In this document: in pieces, positions 17,243 through 25,461 of the stretch
How positions within the stretch are numbered: the stretch's first letter is position 1
How the letters are laid out: each line of letters starts with the position of its first letter
Origin: Deltaproteobacteria bacterium
Lineage (GTDB): Bacteria > Myxococcota_A > UBA9160 > JAFDDA01
Direction: 5' to 3'
NCBI GenBank assembly: GCA_019311105.1
Contig: JAFDDA010000033.1
Location: 1 to 59,479, forward strand
DNA length: 59,479 nt
Notes under the pieces: generated by a model
Databases searched by the model: none
The model's input: the letters and a program-made list of their open reading frames with translations, nothing else
What the model was told of the DNA's origin: nothing
Program-made: the position numbers and the translations under genes

Positions 17243-18187
17243 ATGTCCGATCTCACGCGTTTCATCGAGTACGCCCGCGCCTTCGAATTCGCCCAAGCGA
17301 GTGACGACTTCTCGCTGATCGAGCCGTTCTTTGCCCCCGGCGCCCGCCACGATGTGGAGGGCGTCGCCCCGTTCGTCGGCGCGGCGGCGGGCCGCGACGC
17401 AGTGGTCGCCGGTTTGCGTGCGAGCGTCCACGAGATCGACCGACGGTTCGACACCCGCATCCCGGAGGTCCTCGAAGGTCCCGAGCTGCGAGACGACGGC
17501 GTCTGGATGCGTTTCGGGCTGCGTCTTTGCCGGGCCGGGTTGCCCGACGTCTTCATCGAGGGCGAGCACACGACCGTCTACGACGATGCCGGCCAGATCG
17601 TCCGCATCGACGAGCGCATGCTCGGCGGCACCGACATCAGAGCTCGCGACTTCCTCTCGGAGAACGATGCGGCGCTACGGCCCGCCGGGAGCCCGCCGCT
17701 GGCACCGGCGGGGGAACGGCTTCCGACGCTTCGCGATGCGTTCCAGCGCACCCTCGTCCGCTTCTACGGCGTGGCCAAGAGCCACCAGGACATCGATGCC
17801 GTCCTCGCGGTCTGCCATCCGTGCTTCACCATCGACACGGCCCCGTTCGGAATCGAGACCCGCGATCGCGATGACACCGCGGGGGCTCTCGGATTCTTTT
17901 TCTCCGTCTTCCCGGACTATCGTGCCCTCGGCACGGGCATCGCCTCCGGGGCAGACGGCGCGGCGTGGTGGGGGCGGATCGTGCTCACTTTCGGAGGCGA
18001 ACTGCTCGGCCACGCCCCGACCGGGCGCAGCGCAGAACTCGACGCAGTCAGCGTCTTCGAGTTTCGCGACGGCCTGATCGCACGCGAGCATTTCCAGTTT
18101 GATCTCGGCACCCTGTGCGATCAAATCGGCCTGCCGGTGAGCGAACTCTCGGAAGCCCTACGCAGCCTGCGTGCCCAGGCGGCCTGA
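17243..18187 (+). CDS. SnoaL-like/NTF2-fold protein, probably two tandem domains
   Basis: A 314-residue protein made of two NTF2/SnoaL-like cone-fold modules. The first is about residues 1-140, starting LTRFIEYARAFEFAQASDD; the second about 165-300, starting FQRTLVRFYGVAKSHQDIDA. SnoaL-like proteins include polyketide cyclases, isomerases and ligand-binding proteins of secondary metabolism; the reaction cannot be assigned. The ATG at 17243 has a GGAGG six bases upstream. It is divergent from the MocR regulator and may be under its control. Confidence 0.8.
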   Translation: MSDLTRFIEYARAFEFAQASDDFSLIEPFFAPGARHDVEGVAPFVGAAAGRDAVVAGLRASVHEIDRRFDTRIPEVLEGPELRDDGVWMRFGLRLCRAGLPDVFIEGEHTTVYDDAGQIVRIDERMLGGTDIRARDFLSENDAALRPAGSPPLAPAGERLPTLRDAFQRTLVRFYGVAKSHQDIDAVLAVCHPCFTIDTAPFGIETRDRDDTAGALGFFFSVFPDYRALGTGIASGADGAAWWGRIVLTFGGELLGHAPTGRSAELDAVSVFEFRDGLIAREHFQFDLGTLCDQIGLPVSELSEALRSLRAQAA

Positions 18188-18228
18188 GTCAGAAGGCCAA
18201 TGCAGCCGTCGGGGCCCTCGATCTCGAA

Positions 18229-18312
18229 TCATCCGCTGATCAGGATCGGAAGAATGATCGACGCGACGCCGGCGCCCGGGACGGCCCAGCGGCGCATGTT
18301 GTTTCGGCTCAC
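18229..18312 (-). CDS. Possible 27-residue membrane peptide coupled to the TPR gene
   Basis: Directly after the TPR membrane protein, a GTG (18312-18310) overlaps its TGA stop as GTGA and opens a 27-codon frame. A GGAAGGGAG ribosome-site-like stretch lies 6-7 bases upstream. The peptide starts MSRNNMRRW and then has a hydrophobic stretch (AVPGAGVASIILPILISG), compatible with a single membrane segment after a positively charged start. The overlap, ribosome site and amphipathic layout support a real gene; the short length and lack of known relatives leave it uncertain. Confidence 0.45.
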   Translation of the reverse strand: MSRNNMRRWAVPGAGVASIILPILISG

Positions 18313-20093
18313 GGCTGGCTCCCTTCCGCGCCGCGCACCCAGGGCTCGACCTGTCGGGCGACGTTGCGCGCGTTCTCCGACGCCTCGGGCCAGCCCGCGA
18401 CCAGCGCGATGAGTCGCCGAGCGGCCTCGACCCCGTCGGGCGTGGCCCCCACAAGCTGACACACCGTGGCGTAGCCCTGCCAGGCGGCCTCGGGGTCGCC
18501 TTCCAGGGCGTCGAGATCGGCGAGCATCATGCGTGCACCCAGGTCGCCCGGTTGTTCGCGAAGCAGCTTCCCGAGTTCGTTGCGCGCGGGGACGAAGCGC
18601 TCCTGACCGATCAAGGACTGAACCAGCAGGTGCCGTCCGGCAAGCGACCCCGCATTGCGCGAGAGGGCGCGGCGAAGGGCCTTCTCGGCCTCGGCGTGGC
18701 GACCCTGGGCCTCGAGCGCGGCGCCGAGGTTCAGGTAGGCGTCGGACCAGGTCGGGATCAAGCGGACGGCTTCTGCGGCGTGTCGTTCAGCTTCCGCCGG
18801 CCGGTCGATCGAGTTCAGCAGGCGCGCCAGCTCGTAGTGTGCGATGAAGTTGTCGGCGTCCACCTCGATGGCGCGGCGGAAGAGCCGCTCGCTGTCGTGC
18901 CAGTGCCCGGCTTCGACGCGTGTGGCGGCGGTGAGAGCCAGCAGCGCGGCGGTCGCAACGATGCCGGCGGCCCGAGCGCGTCCCCCGTGCAGGCCCGGCC
19001 ACCAAGCGACGAGGATCGCGAGCCCCACCAGCGGCAGATACATGTAGCGGTCGGCCATGCCCTGAGCGCCCACCTGGACGAAGCCGATCATGGGGACGAG
19101 GGTCCCGATGAACCACAACCAGCCAACGAGCGACGGAGCGGCGGCGCGTCGCCGGAACGCCGCGAAGGCGAGCCCCACCGTCGCAGCGCCGACCAGTGCC
19201 GCGGAGCCGAGCACACGCGGGTCGGTGAAGGCCAGCTCCGGGTGGCGGTGGAAGAACGAGAGGCTCGCCGGCCACAGCGTCTTCTCCAGATAGAAGCCCC
19301 AAGCGACGAAGGCGTGACCCACGCGAGTCGCAAGGGGGAAGTGCTCCGTCACGGCGCCGCCCTGGCTCTGGGCCAGCAGGGTTGCCAGGCATGCGGCCGC
19401 CACCGGGATGAACAGGGGGACCTTCTCGAGAACCGCGCGGCGGAACTCGGCGGAGCGCGTCGTCGGGTCGCGGAAGCGCGCGCCGGGCCAGTGGTCGAGC
19501 AGGAGAAGCACGAAGGGGAGGGTGACGGCCGTGGCCTTGGCGAGCAGGCTGAGCGAGAGCGCAACGAACACGGCGGCGTAGCGGCCGAGACCCGGCCGCT
19601 CGCGGTAGCGCGCCCAGGCCAGCAGCGTCGCCATCCAGAACACGGCCGACAACGCATCCTTGCGTTCCGCAACCCACGCGACCGACTGCACGTGCAACGG
19701 GTGCAAGGCGAAGACCCCGGCGACGAAGGCGGGCCGCCATAGCTCGCCCGTCATCCGCCGCAGGGCCAGCAACAGCAACAGGGTCGAGAGCATGTGAAGC
19801 AGCAGGTTCGTGGCGTGGTAGCCGCCCGGCTCGAGGCCGAACAACGCGTAGTCCGCCATCAGCGAGACCCAGACGAGTGGGATCCAGTTCGCATCGTGGA
19901 TGCCCGCGAAGGCCCAGGTGACGCTCTCGCGCGTCAGCCCGAGCTGGACCACCGGGTTTTCCGTGACGTACTTCGGGTCGTCGTACGTGAGGAACCCGGC
20001 CTGCAGCGCGGGCTGGTAGGCCACGAAGGTGAGCACGACCAAGGCCGCGGCGACCCCGGCCAACGTGCGCGTGCTGCCGCGTGCGTCCCCCAT
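18309..20093 (-). CDS. TMTC-like polytopic membrane protein with C-terminal TPR repeats
   Basis: A 594-residue protein. The first ~390 residues contain about ten membrane helices with the glycosyltransferase-C-like acidic loop LTYDDPKYVTEN after the first helix, then HPLHVQSVAWVAERKDALS, typical of the TMTC/PMT-like family. The C-terminal ~190 residues are TPR repeats (ERLFRRAIEVDADNFIAHYE, LGAALEAQGRHAEAEKALRR). Eukaryotic TMTC proteins are O-mannosyltransferases; bacterial members are mostly uncharacterised and presumed lipid-linked sugar transferases. It is followed without a gap by a possible 27-residue peptide. Confidence 0.85.
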   Translation of the reverse strand: MGDARGSTRTLAGVAAALVVLTFVAYQPALQAGFLTYDDPKYVTENPVVQLGLTRESVTWAFAGIHDANWIPLVWVSLMADYALFGLEPGGYHATNLLLHMLSTLLLLLALRRMTGELWRPAFVAGVFALHPLHVQSVAWVAERKDALSAVFWMATLLAWARYRERPGLGRYAAVFVALSLSLLAKATAVTLPFVLLLLDHWPGARFRDPTTRSAEFRRAVLEKVPLFIPVAAACLATLLAQSQGGAVTEHFPLATRVGHAFVAWGFYLEKTLWPASLSFFHRHPELAFTDPRVLGSAALVGAATVGLAFAAFRRRAAAPSLVGWLWFIGTLVPMIGFVQVGAQGMADRYMYLPLVGLAILVAWWPGLHGGRARAAGIVATAALLALTAATRVEAGHWHDSERLFRRAIEVDADNFIAHYELARLLNSIDRPAEAERHAAEAVRLIPTWSDAYLNLGAALEAQGRHAEAEKALRRALSRNAGSLAGRHLLVQSLIGQERFVPARNELGKLLREQPGDLGARMMLADLDALEGDPEAAWQGYATVCQLVGATPDGVEAARRLIALVAGWPEASENARNVARQVEPWVRGAEGSQP

Positions 20094-20133
20094 CGGGGCG
20101 CGAGGATACCACCCGAGGGCAGCCGACGACGCC

Positions 20134-21042
20134 CTAGTCCCGGAGGTCGGGCTCCATGAAGCACCATCCGATCTCGGGAATGGATTGCTTGAGGTGCATC
20201 TCGAGGTTGTTGATGGCCTCGCAGGCTTCGTCGATGGAGAGGTCCGGGCTCATTCGCAGCTTGGCTGCCAGCATCAGCTGCGGGCCGACCTGGACGGTCA
20301 GGGCGTTCAGCAGTTCGAGGATCGCCGGGTCGGCCTGGATTTCGCGTTCGATGGCCGCGACGATCCCCGGGTCCGCCGAGCGCCCGATCAGCAGGGCCTT
20401 GATCCGCACGGCGACGAACAAGGCGATCATGACGAGCAGGCCGCCGATCACCATGGAGCCCGCGGCGTCCCAAACCGGATTGCCCGTCAGCGCCGCGAGG
20501 ACGACGAAGACGAGCGCGGCCGAGAGGCCCAACAGCGCCGCCAGGTCTTCGCCGAAGACCACCACGAGTTCGGCGCTGCGCGATTCGTTCACCCACCGCC
20601 ACAAACTCCGCCCGCCGCGTTCCCGCGCGACCTCGGCGAGGCAGCCACGCAGGCTCACGACTTCGAGAGCCATCGAGAACAGGAGGACCAGGACGGCGAT
20701 CCACAGGCTCTGGATCGGCTCGGCGCCGTGGAGCTTGTGCCAGCCTTCGTAGAGGGAGAACAGGCCCCCGATACTGAAGAGCAACAGCGCGACGACGAAG
20801 CTCCAGAAGTAGGTGACCTTTCCGTAGCCGAGCGGGTGCTCCCGATCCGGCGGGCGCTTCGAGCGATGCAGGCCGAGCAGGAGCAGCAGCTGGTTGCCGG
20901 AGTCGGCATAGGAGTGGATGGCTTCCGCCACCATGCTGGTCGATCCGGTGGCCATGGCGGCAGCCGTCTTGGCGACCGCGATGCCGGAGTTGGCCGCGAG
21001 CGCGTAGAGGATGGCCTTTTGCGGGGAGGCGCCGCCGGCCAT
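20134..21042 (-). CDS. Cation diffusion facilitator family transporter
   Basis: A 302-residue CDF protein with six predicted membrane helices. The metal-site motif HSYAD is in helix 2 and the FGEDLAALLGL stretch in helix 5, followed by the cytoplasmic dimerisation domain (IEREIQADPAILELLNALTV). It should export a divalent metal such as zinc, iron or manganese using the proton gradient; specificity is not determinable. It starts 5 bp after the stop of the upstream glycosyltransferase gene on the same strand, so the two are probably co-transcribed. Confidence 0.92.
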   Translation of the reverse strand: MAGGASPQKAILYALAANSGIAVAKTAAAMATGSTSMVAEAIHSYADSGNQLLLLLGLHRSKRPPDREHPLGYGKVTYFWSFVVALLLFSIGGLFSLYEGWHKLHGAEPIQSLWIAVLVLLFSMALEVVSLRGCLAEVARERGGRSLWRWVNESRSAELVVVFGEDLAALLGLSAALVFVVLAALTGNPVWDAAGSMVIGGLLVMIALFVAVRIKALLIGRSADPGIVAAIEREIQADPAILELLNALTVQVGPQLMLAAKLRMSPDLSIDEACEAINNLEMHLKQSIPEIGWCFMEPDLRD

Positions 21043-21046
21043 TTCG

Positions 21047-22981
21047 CTAGCGGCCGTCCCGTTCCGCGATGAAGCCGGCGATGGCTGCGCGGGCCGCCTC
21101 GGCTCGGTCTCCCCGGTCGCCGACGGTCGGTTCGAGGGCCTCGCCCTTGGAGTACTCGTTCCAGCTCGAAACGATCAGCCCGTCGGGGGTGGGGCCGGCT
21201 GCGGCGTCTCGCAGGGCGGCGGGGAGTGCTGCGCCCGATCCGGCGGCGATCGAGCGAAGGCGGCCCGTCTCCTCCGGTTCCGGGTAGCGCAGCACCGTGA
21301 GCTCGGGATGGTCGGTCGCGTCGAACTGCGTCGGGTTGCGGACGAGGACGAGCGGCTTGCCGTCGACCTGGAATGCCTCCCCCTGCAAGAGAAGCTCCGC
21401 GACCCAGGCGAGCGCCGACTCGAGCAGCCGCGGCGGCGGTTTTCGCAACACGAGCTCGACGGCGAAGCGGGCGGCGCCGCCGAGCTGGGGGGCGAGGTCG
21501 ACGGCGTGGCGCAGAGCGGCGGAGCCATAGGGCGAGAGCCGTCGGTCATCGAGCCACAGGGACAGGACGGTGAAGTCGAACCCGCAGTGTTCGATCTCGG
21601 CGAGCTGACGGCGGAGGGTGGTCCCGTGGTGCGAGGCGTAGAAGCCGGCCAGGGGCATGTCGTCGAGCGCACCCGGCATTCGCCAGAGGCCTTCGCCGGC
21701 GCCCTCGCCGTAGTCGAGCATCAAGCGCACGCCGACCTGAGGCGTGGGACGCGCGGAGGCGGCGGCCGGTGCGGGCTGGCTTCGGGCCTCGGCACGGGCC
21801 TGATTGTGTACCTCGAGCAAGATGGCTTCGAGTTCGTCGGCGGTGCGTTCCCAGCTCACGGTGCGCACGAGCTTCCGGCCGGTGGCACCCATTCGTTGCG
21901 CGTCCTCGGGTCGATCGAGGAATGCCTGCATCGCCCGGGCGAGCGCCGGAGGCTCGGCCGGGGTCAGCACCGCGCACGAGGCGTCGACGACCTCGGTGAA
22001 GCCGCCCTCGTCGACTGCGATCAGCGGCTTTCCTGCCGCGAGTGCTTCGAGGGCCACCATGCCGAAGGGCTCGTGGACGGGCGTGAAGACCACGGCGCGG
22101 CAACCCGCGTAGAGTTCGAGCAGCTCGTCGTCCTCTACGACGTCCACGATGTCGATGCGATCGCTGACGCCGAGGATCGACGCCATTCGCCAGAGCAGAC
22201 CCATCGCGCGGCCGCGGCCGACGATGACGAGGCGAGCGTCCGGGACGAGTGAAAGCGCCTCGATGGAGAGGCGGTGGCGCTTGTGGGGCAGCAGGCTGCC
22301 GACGGAGAGGAAGTAGGGTTCGTCGAAGTCGGGTTCGAGGAAGCGGTCGGCTTCTACGCCGGGGTAGACGACATCGACGTCCTTCAGGCCGAGCGAGCTC
22401 TCGAGCTGGTTCGCCGTGAAGCGGCTGTTCGCCACCGTGCGGCGCGGCGGCACGTGGGTGTCGAGCTGGCGCATCGCATCCTGGAAAATCGCGTTGCGCA
22501 CGTCGGGTTCCACCGGGTGCTGGCCCGTGAACAGCGCGTCCATCTCGGTGCCCACGAGGTCGCTGTCGCGCTCGTAGAGGAGGTCGTAGGAATGGCGGTG
22601 GTTCTCGTGGGCGTACCAGACGAAGGGCGCGAGATCGAGGCTGTAGGTGGGCCACTGGTGTCCGAGGTAGATGTCGTGCTCGTCGACCTCCCGTGCCCAG
22701 ATTCGCGGCGCGACCAGGGTGTCCACCAATCGTTCGGTCGGCTCACCGGAGCTGGCCCAGGTGAGGCGCCGTGAAATGACCGTCTGGGTCACATCGTCGG
22801 AAATCTCGAACTTGTCGAGCACGTCCGGGTCGAAGGCCTGGGAGTAGAGCGTGATCCGATGCCGTGTCTGCCAGCGTCGGACGCACTGGAGGGCAAGGCG
22901 CTCCGCGCCGCCGTCGAACGAGAGGTCGGGGATGATCACTCCGAGGGAAAGGCCTCGGTCTTCGCTCTGGTCCTCAGCCAC
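21047..22981 (-). CDS. GT4 glycosyltransferase fused to a WbsX/GH99-like domain
   Basis: A 644-residue protein. Residues 1-400 are a GT-B family 4 glycosyltransferase: an N-terminal DLSFDGGAERLALQCVRRW segment and the donor-site signature EPFGMVALEALA, with the E-x7-E pair. After an Ala/Pro linker (about 405-425) the C-terminal 210 residues resemble WbsX/GH99-like domains (GFYASHHGTTLRRQLAEIEHCGFDF, truncated here, and VSSWNEYSKGEALEPT). WbsX-type domains are found in polysaccharide loci and relate to endo-mannan hydrolases. A role in surface polysaccharide synthesis is inferred. The GTG at 22981 was chosen because it directly precedes MAEDQSED and the GT domain. Confidence 0.82.
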   Translation of the reverse strand: MAEDQSEDRGLSLGVIIPDLSFDGGAERLALQCVRRWQTRHRITLYSQAFDPDVLDKFEISDDVTQTVISRRLTWASSGEPTERLVDTLVAPRIWAREVDEHDIYLGHQWPTYSLDLAPFVWYAHENHRHSYDLLYERDSDLVGTEMDALFTGQHPVEPDVRNAIFQDAMRQLDTHVPPRRTVANSRFTANQLESSLGLKDVDVVYPGVEADRFLEPDFDEPYFLSVGSLLPHKRHRLSIEALSLVPDARLVIVGRGRAMGLLWRMASILGVSDRIDIVDVVEDDELLELYAGCRAVVFTPVHEPFGMVALEALAAGKPLIAVDEGGFTEVVDASCAVLTPAEPPALARAMQAFLDRPEDAQRMGATGRKLVRTVSWERTADELEAILLEVHNQARAEARSQPAPAAASARPTPQVGVRLMLDYGEGAGEGLWRMPGALDDMPLAGFYASHHGTTLRRQLAEIEHCGFDFTVLSLWLDDRRLSPYGSAALRHAVDLAPQLGGAARFAVELVLRKPPPRLLESALAWVAELLLQGEAFQVDGKPLVLVRNPTQFDATDHPELTVLRYPEPEETGRLRSIAAGSGAALPAALRDAAAGPTPDGLIVSSWNEYSKGEALEPTVGDRGDRAEAARAAIAGFIAERDGR

Positions 22982-23025
22982 CCGCGCAACTCCCGGGCCG
23001 GCGGCAACTCGCCGGCAACGGCGGC

Positions 23026-23046
23026 AAGCCTATCTCATGGAGGCTT
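23026..23046. promoter_or_regulatory. Inverted repeat upstream of the glycosyltransferase gene
   Basis: AAGCCT at 23026-23031 and AGGCTT at 23041-23046 form a perfect 6-bp inverted repeat with a 9-base spacer, 45 bp upstream of the GTG at 22981. The position suits an operator; no recognised regulator matches. Confidence 0.2.
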
Positions 23047-23127
23047 GGTCGCGAAGGCTCCTGCTGCGGAAACGGCGTCCTGGCCGATAGCGAAGAGTCC
23101 TAGCCCAGCCCCCGCCCCGCTCCGACG

Positions 23128-23562
23128 TCACTTGAACTCGATCAGTTCGATCAGGTTGCCGTCGGGGTCTCGGCCGTAGCAGTTCACGATGTCGGGGGTT
23201 TGTTCCACTGGCCCCGAAACGAACTCCATACCCGCGGCTTTCAGGCGCTCATGTTCCTTTTCTAGATCCGTTACCTGGAAGCAGAAGTGGGCGATTCCGA
23301 GGTCTGCGTGGGCGCGGTTGGGGATGTCGGGCCGGGGCTTGGGTGTGCGGTACTCGAAGATTTCCAGGCGGCTCGTGCCGTTCGAGATCATGACGACGCG
23401 GCCCGCCGTCTCGGGCAGGGTGTGGGTTTTCTGGAAGGCTTCGTTGGCCTCGTCCCAGGGGAAGTCGAACTCGACCTCGAAGCCGAAGTGGTCGCAGTAG
23501 AAGCGAAGCAAGCGGTCGAGGTCGGGCGTGGAGAGGGCGGTGTGGTGGATGCCGACGAACAT
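23128..23562 (-). CDS. VOC-superfamily protein (lactoylglutathione lyase-like)
   Basis: A 144-residue VOC protein. It begins MFVGIHHTALSTPDLDRLLRFY and ends with the paired metal-site segment RDPDGNLIELIEF; histidines in HHTAL and AHFCF plus the C-terminal glutamate fit a divalent-metal site. Family members are glyoxalases, epimerases or extradiol dioxygenases. The ATG at 23562 has a GAAGGGAA upstream on its strand; a longer open frame upstream overlaps the divergent isomerase and is not coding. Function beyond the superfamily is unknown. Confidence 0.87.
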   Translation of the reverse strand: MFVGIHHTALSTPDLDRLLRFYCDHFGFEVEFDFPWDEANEAFQKTHTLPETAGRVVMISNGTSRLEIFEYRTPKPRPDIPNRAHADLGIAHFCFQVTDLEKEHERLKAAGMEFVSGPVEQTPDIVNCYGRDPDGNLIELIEFK

Positions 23563-23610
23563 CAAATTCCCTTCGGACACACGGGTTTCGGGTAGATCGT
23601 TCGAGGGATT

Positions 23611-23640
23611 GTGCTTGTCCGACACAGCCCGATCAAGCAC
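23611..23640. promoter_or_regulatory. 7-bp inverted repeat in a divergent intergenic region
   Basis: GTGCTTG (23611-23617) and CAAGCAC (23634-23640) form a perfect inverted repeat with a 16-base spacer, ending 10 bases before the isomerase ATG and 50 bases from the VOC start. It could be an operator shared by both directions. No regulator can be named. Confidence 0.3.
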
Positions 23641-23650
23641 TCTCCGCGGC

Positions 23651-24478
23651 ATGCCGCTGGGCCCCGACGACCTCGTCCTCTGCGCGGGCACGCTGCTCGA
23701 GGCGGACTTCACGACACTCTGCGATGCGGCCCAGGCGGGCGGCTTCTCGGGCATCACACTCTGGCCCGACCACGTCGAGCGCGCCCGGGCCGCGGGGCAT
23801 CGCGACGACGACCTGCGCGCCCACCTCGCCGACGCCGGGCTCGTGGTCGCGGATCTCGACCCGTTGTTGACCTGGCTGCCCGACGAGCCGACTCCGGACG
23901 GTTTCGCCGACGAAGCCACCTTCTTCGCCCTCGCCGACGCCTTCGACGCCCGTTCACTGAACGCGGCCCAGGGCTTCGGCACGCACGTCGATCGCGACCG
24001 TGCAGCGGAAGCCTTCGCCGGCGTGTGCGACCGCGCTGCCGAGCATGGGCTCTTGATCACCCTCGAGTACCTGCCGTGGTCCGGCATCCCCGACGCCGCC
24101 ACGGCCTTGGACATCGTCGAGCGGGCCGGGCGCGACAACGGCACGGTGATGGTCGACGTGTGGCACACGTTCCGCGGGGCGACGGACGAGGCTCAGCTTC
24201 GCGCGCTGCCGGGAAATCGGATCGGCAGCGTTCAGCTCAACGACGCGCCGGCCGAGCCCGGCCCCGAGCTCCTGGCCGAGACGATGAACGCCCGCCGCTT
24301 GCCCGGCGAGGGCGACGCGCCGGTCGTGGAGTGGGTCCGCATCCTCGATGATTGCGGTTTGCGCGCGCCGGTCGGGGTGGAGGTCTTCTCCGAAGCGCTC
24401 CGCGCCCTGCCGCCCGAAGAGATCGGCCGGCGCTGCGGCGACGCGGCGCGCAACGTGCTGGCCTTGGCCAGAGCCTGA
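23651..24478 (+). CDS. Sugar phosphate isomerase/epimerase-type TIM barrel protein
   Basis: A 275-residue xylose isomerase-like TIM-barrel protein (AP endonuclease family 2 fold). Metal-ligand candidates are the glutamate in ITLEYLPW, the aspartate and histidine in VMVDVWHTF, the aspartate in VQLNDAP and the glutamate in VGVEVFSEAL. The substrate is unknown. It is the first gene of a run extending through the nitronate monooxygenase and the amine dehydrogenase genes. The ATG at 23651 starts directly at the fold; no strong ribosome site is visible. Confidence 0.85.
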   Translation: MPLGPDDLVLCAGTLLEADFTTLCDAAQAGGFSGITLWPDHVERARAAGHRDDDLRAHLADAGLVVADLDPLLTWLPDEPTPDGFADEATFFALADAFDARSLNAAQGFGTHVDRDRAAEAFAGVCDRAAEHGLLITLEYLPWSGIPDAATALDIVERAGRDNGTVMVDVWHTFRGATDEAQLRALPGNRIGSVQLNDAPAEPGPELLAETMNARRLPGEGDAPVVEWVRILDDCGLRAPVGVEVFSEALRALPPEEIGRRCGDAARNVLALARA

Positions 24479-24495
24479 AGCGAAGGAGCCGAAAC

Positions 24496-25461
24496 GTGCG
24501 ATTCGACAACCGCGTGACCCGAATGCTGGGCGTGGAGATCCCCATCGTCCAAGCCCCCATGGGCTGGATTGCCCGATCGCAACTCGCGTCGGCCGTGTCC
24601 GAGGCGGGCGCGCTCGGCATCATCGAAACCTCCTCGGGCGAGCTCGATGCCATCCGCGGCGAGATCGTGCGGATGCGCGAACTCACGCAGAAACCCTTCG
24701 GTGTGAACATCGCCCAGGCGTTCGTGCGCGACCCGGCCATCGTCGACTTCGTGATCGAGCAGGGCGTGCGCTTCGTGACGACCTCCGCGGGGGACCCGGC
24801 GCGCTACACGCGCCAGCTGAAGGACGCGGGCCTCACGGTCTTCCACGTCGTGCCGACCCTCCGGGCAGCCCAGAAGGCCGTCGATGCCGGGGTGGATGGC
24901 CTCGTCGTCGAAGGCGGGGAGGGCGGCGGGTTCAAGAACCCGCGCCCGGTTTCGACCCTCGTGTTGGTGCCCCTGATCCGCGAGAAGCTCGACGTTCCGA
25001 TCATCGCCGCCGGCGGCATCTGCGACGGCGCGAGCATGGCGGCGGCCTTTGCCCTGGGTGCCGAGGGGGTCCAGATGGGGACGCGCATGGTCGCGGCCGC
25101 CGAGTCGCCCGTCCACGTCGGCTGGAAGGATGCCATCGTCGCGGCACCCGAGACGGGCACGGTCTTCTTGCGCCAGGAGAAGGGCCCCGCCTTGCGCGCC
25201 CTGCGAACCGAGACGACCGAGCGGCTCGAAGCGGGTGAGGGCAGCCCGATGGCGACTCTCGGCGGCGGCGTGCGGGAGGTCTACTTCGAGGGGAAACTCG
25301 AGAAGGGCATAGCCCTGACGGGGCAGGTGGCGGGCCGCATCGAAGCCGTGCGGCCGGTGTCGGAAATCATCGCCGACACCGTACGCGGTTTCGGTGACGT
25401 GGCGGCGGCTCTGGGCCAGCACGCGGCGGCTTCGGGCCAGCACGTAGGGGTGCCACGTTGA
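24496..25461 (+). CDS. Nitronate monooxygenase (2-nitropropane dioxygenase family)
   Basis: A 321-residue FMN-dependent TIM barrel. PIVQAPMGWIA at the N-terminus, VVEGGEGGG and the FMN-phosphate region AAGGICDG, then GAEGVQMGTRM are the family signature. These enzymes oxidise alkyl nitronates to carbonyl compounds plus nitrite. The GTG at 24496 has GAAGGAG seven bases upstream. The C-terminus carries an in-frame duplicated heptapeptide (AAALGQH, AAASGQH). Its TGA overlaps the TTG start of the amine dehydrogenase large subunit, so the enzyme is linked to amine oxidation. A nitro-compound role here is inference. Confidence 0.92.
   Translation: MRFDNRVTRMLGVEIPIVQAPMGWIARSQLASAVSEAGALGIIETSSGELDAIRGEIVRMRELTQKPFGVNIAQAFVRDPAIVDFVIEQGVRFVTTSAGDPARYTRQLKDAGLTVFHVVPTLRAAQKAVDAGVDGLVVEGGEGGGFKNPRPVSTLVLVPLIREKLDVPIIAAGGICDGASMAAAFALGAEGVQMGTRMVAAAESPVHVGWKDAIVAAPETGTVFLRQEKGPALRALRTETTERLEAGEGSPMATLGGGVREVYFEGKLEKGIALTGQVAGRIEAVRPVSEIIADTVRGFGDVAAALGQHAAASGQHVGVPR
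25402..25443 (+). repeat. In-frame 21-bp tandem duplication at the 3' end of the nitronate monooxygenase gene
   Basis: Units 25402-25422 and 25423-25443 differ at two bases and encode AAALGQH and AAASGQH. It ends 15 bp before the stop codon. Confidence 0.9.
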
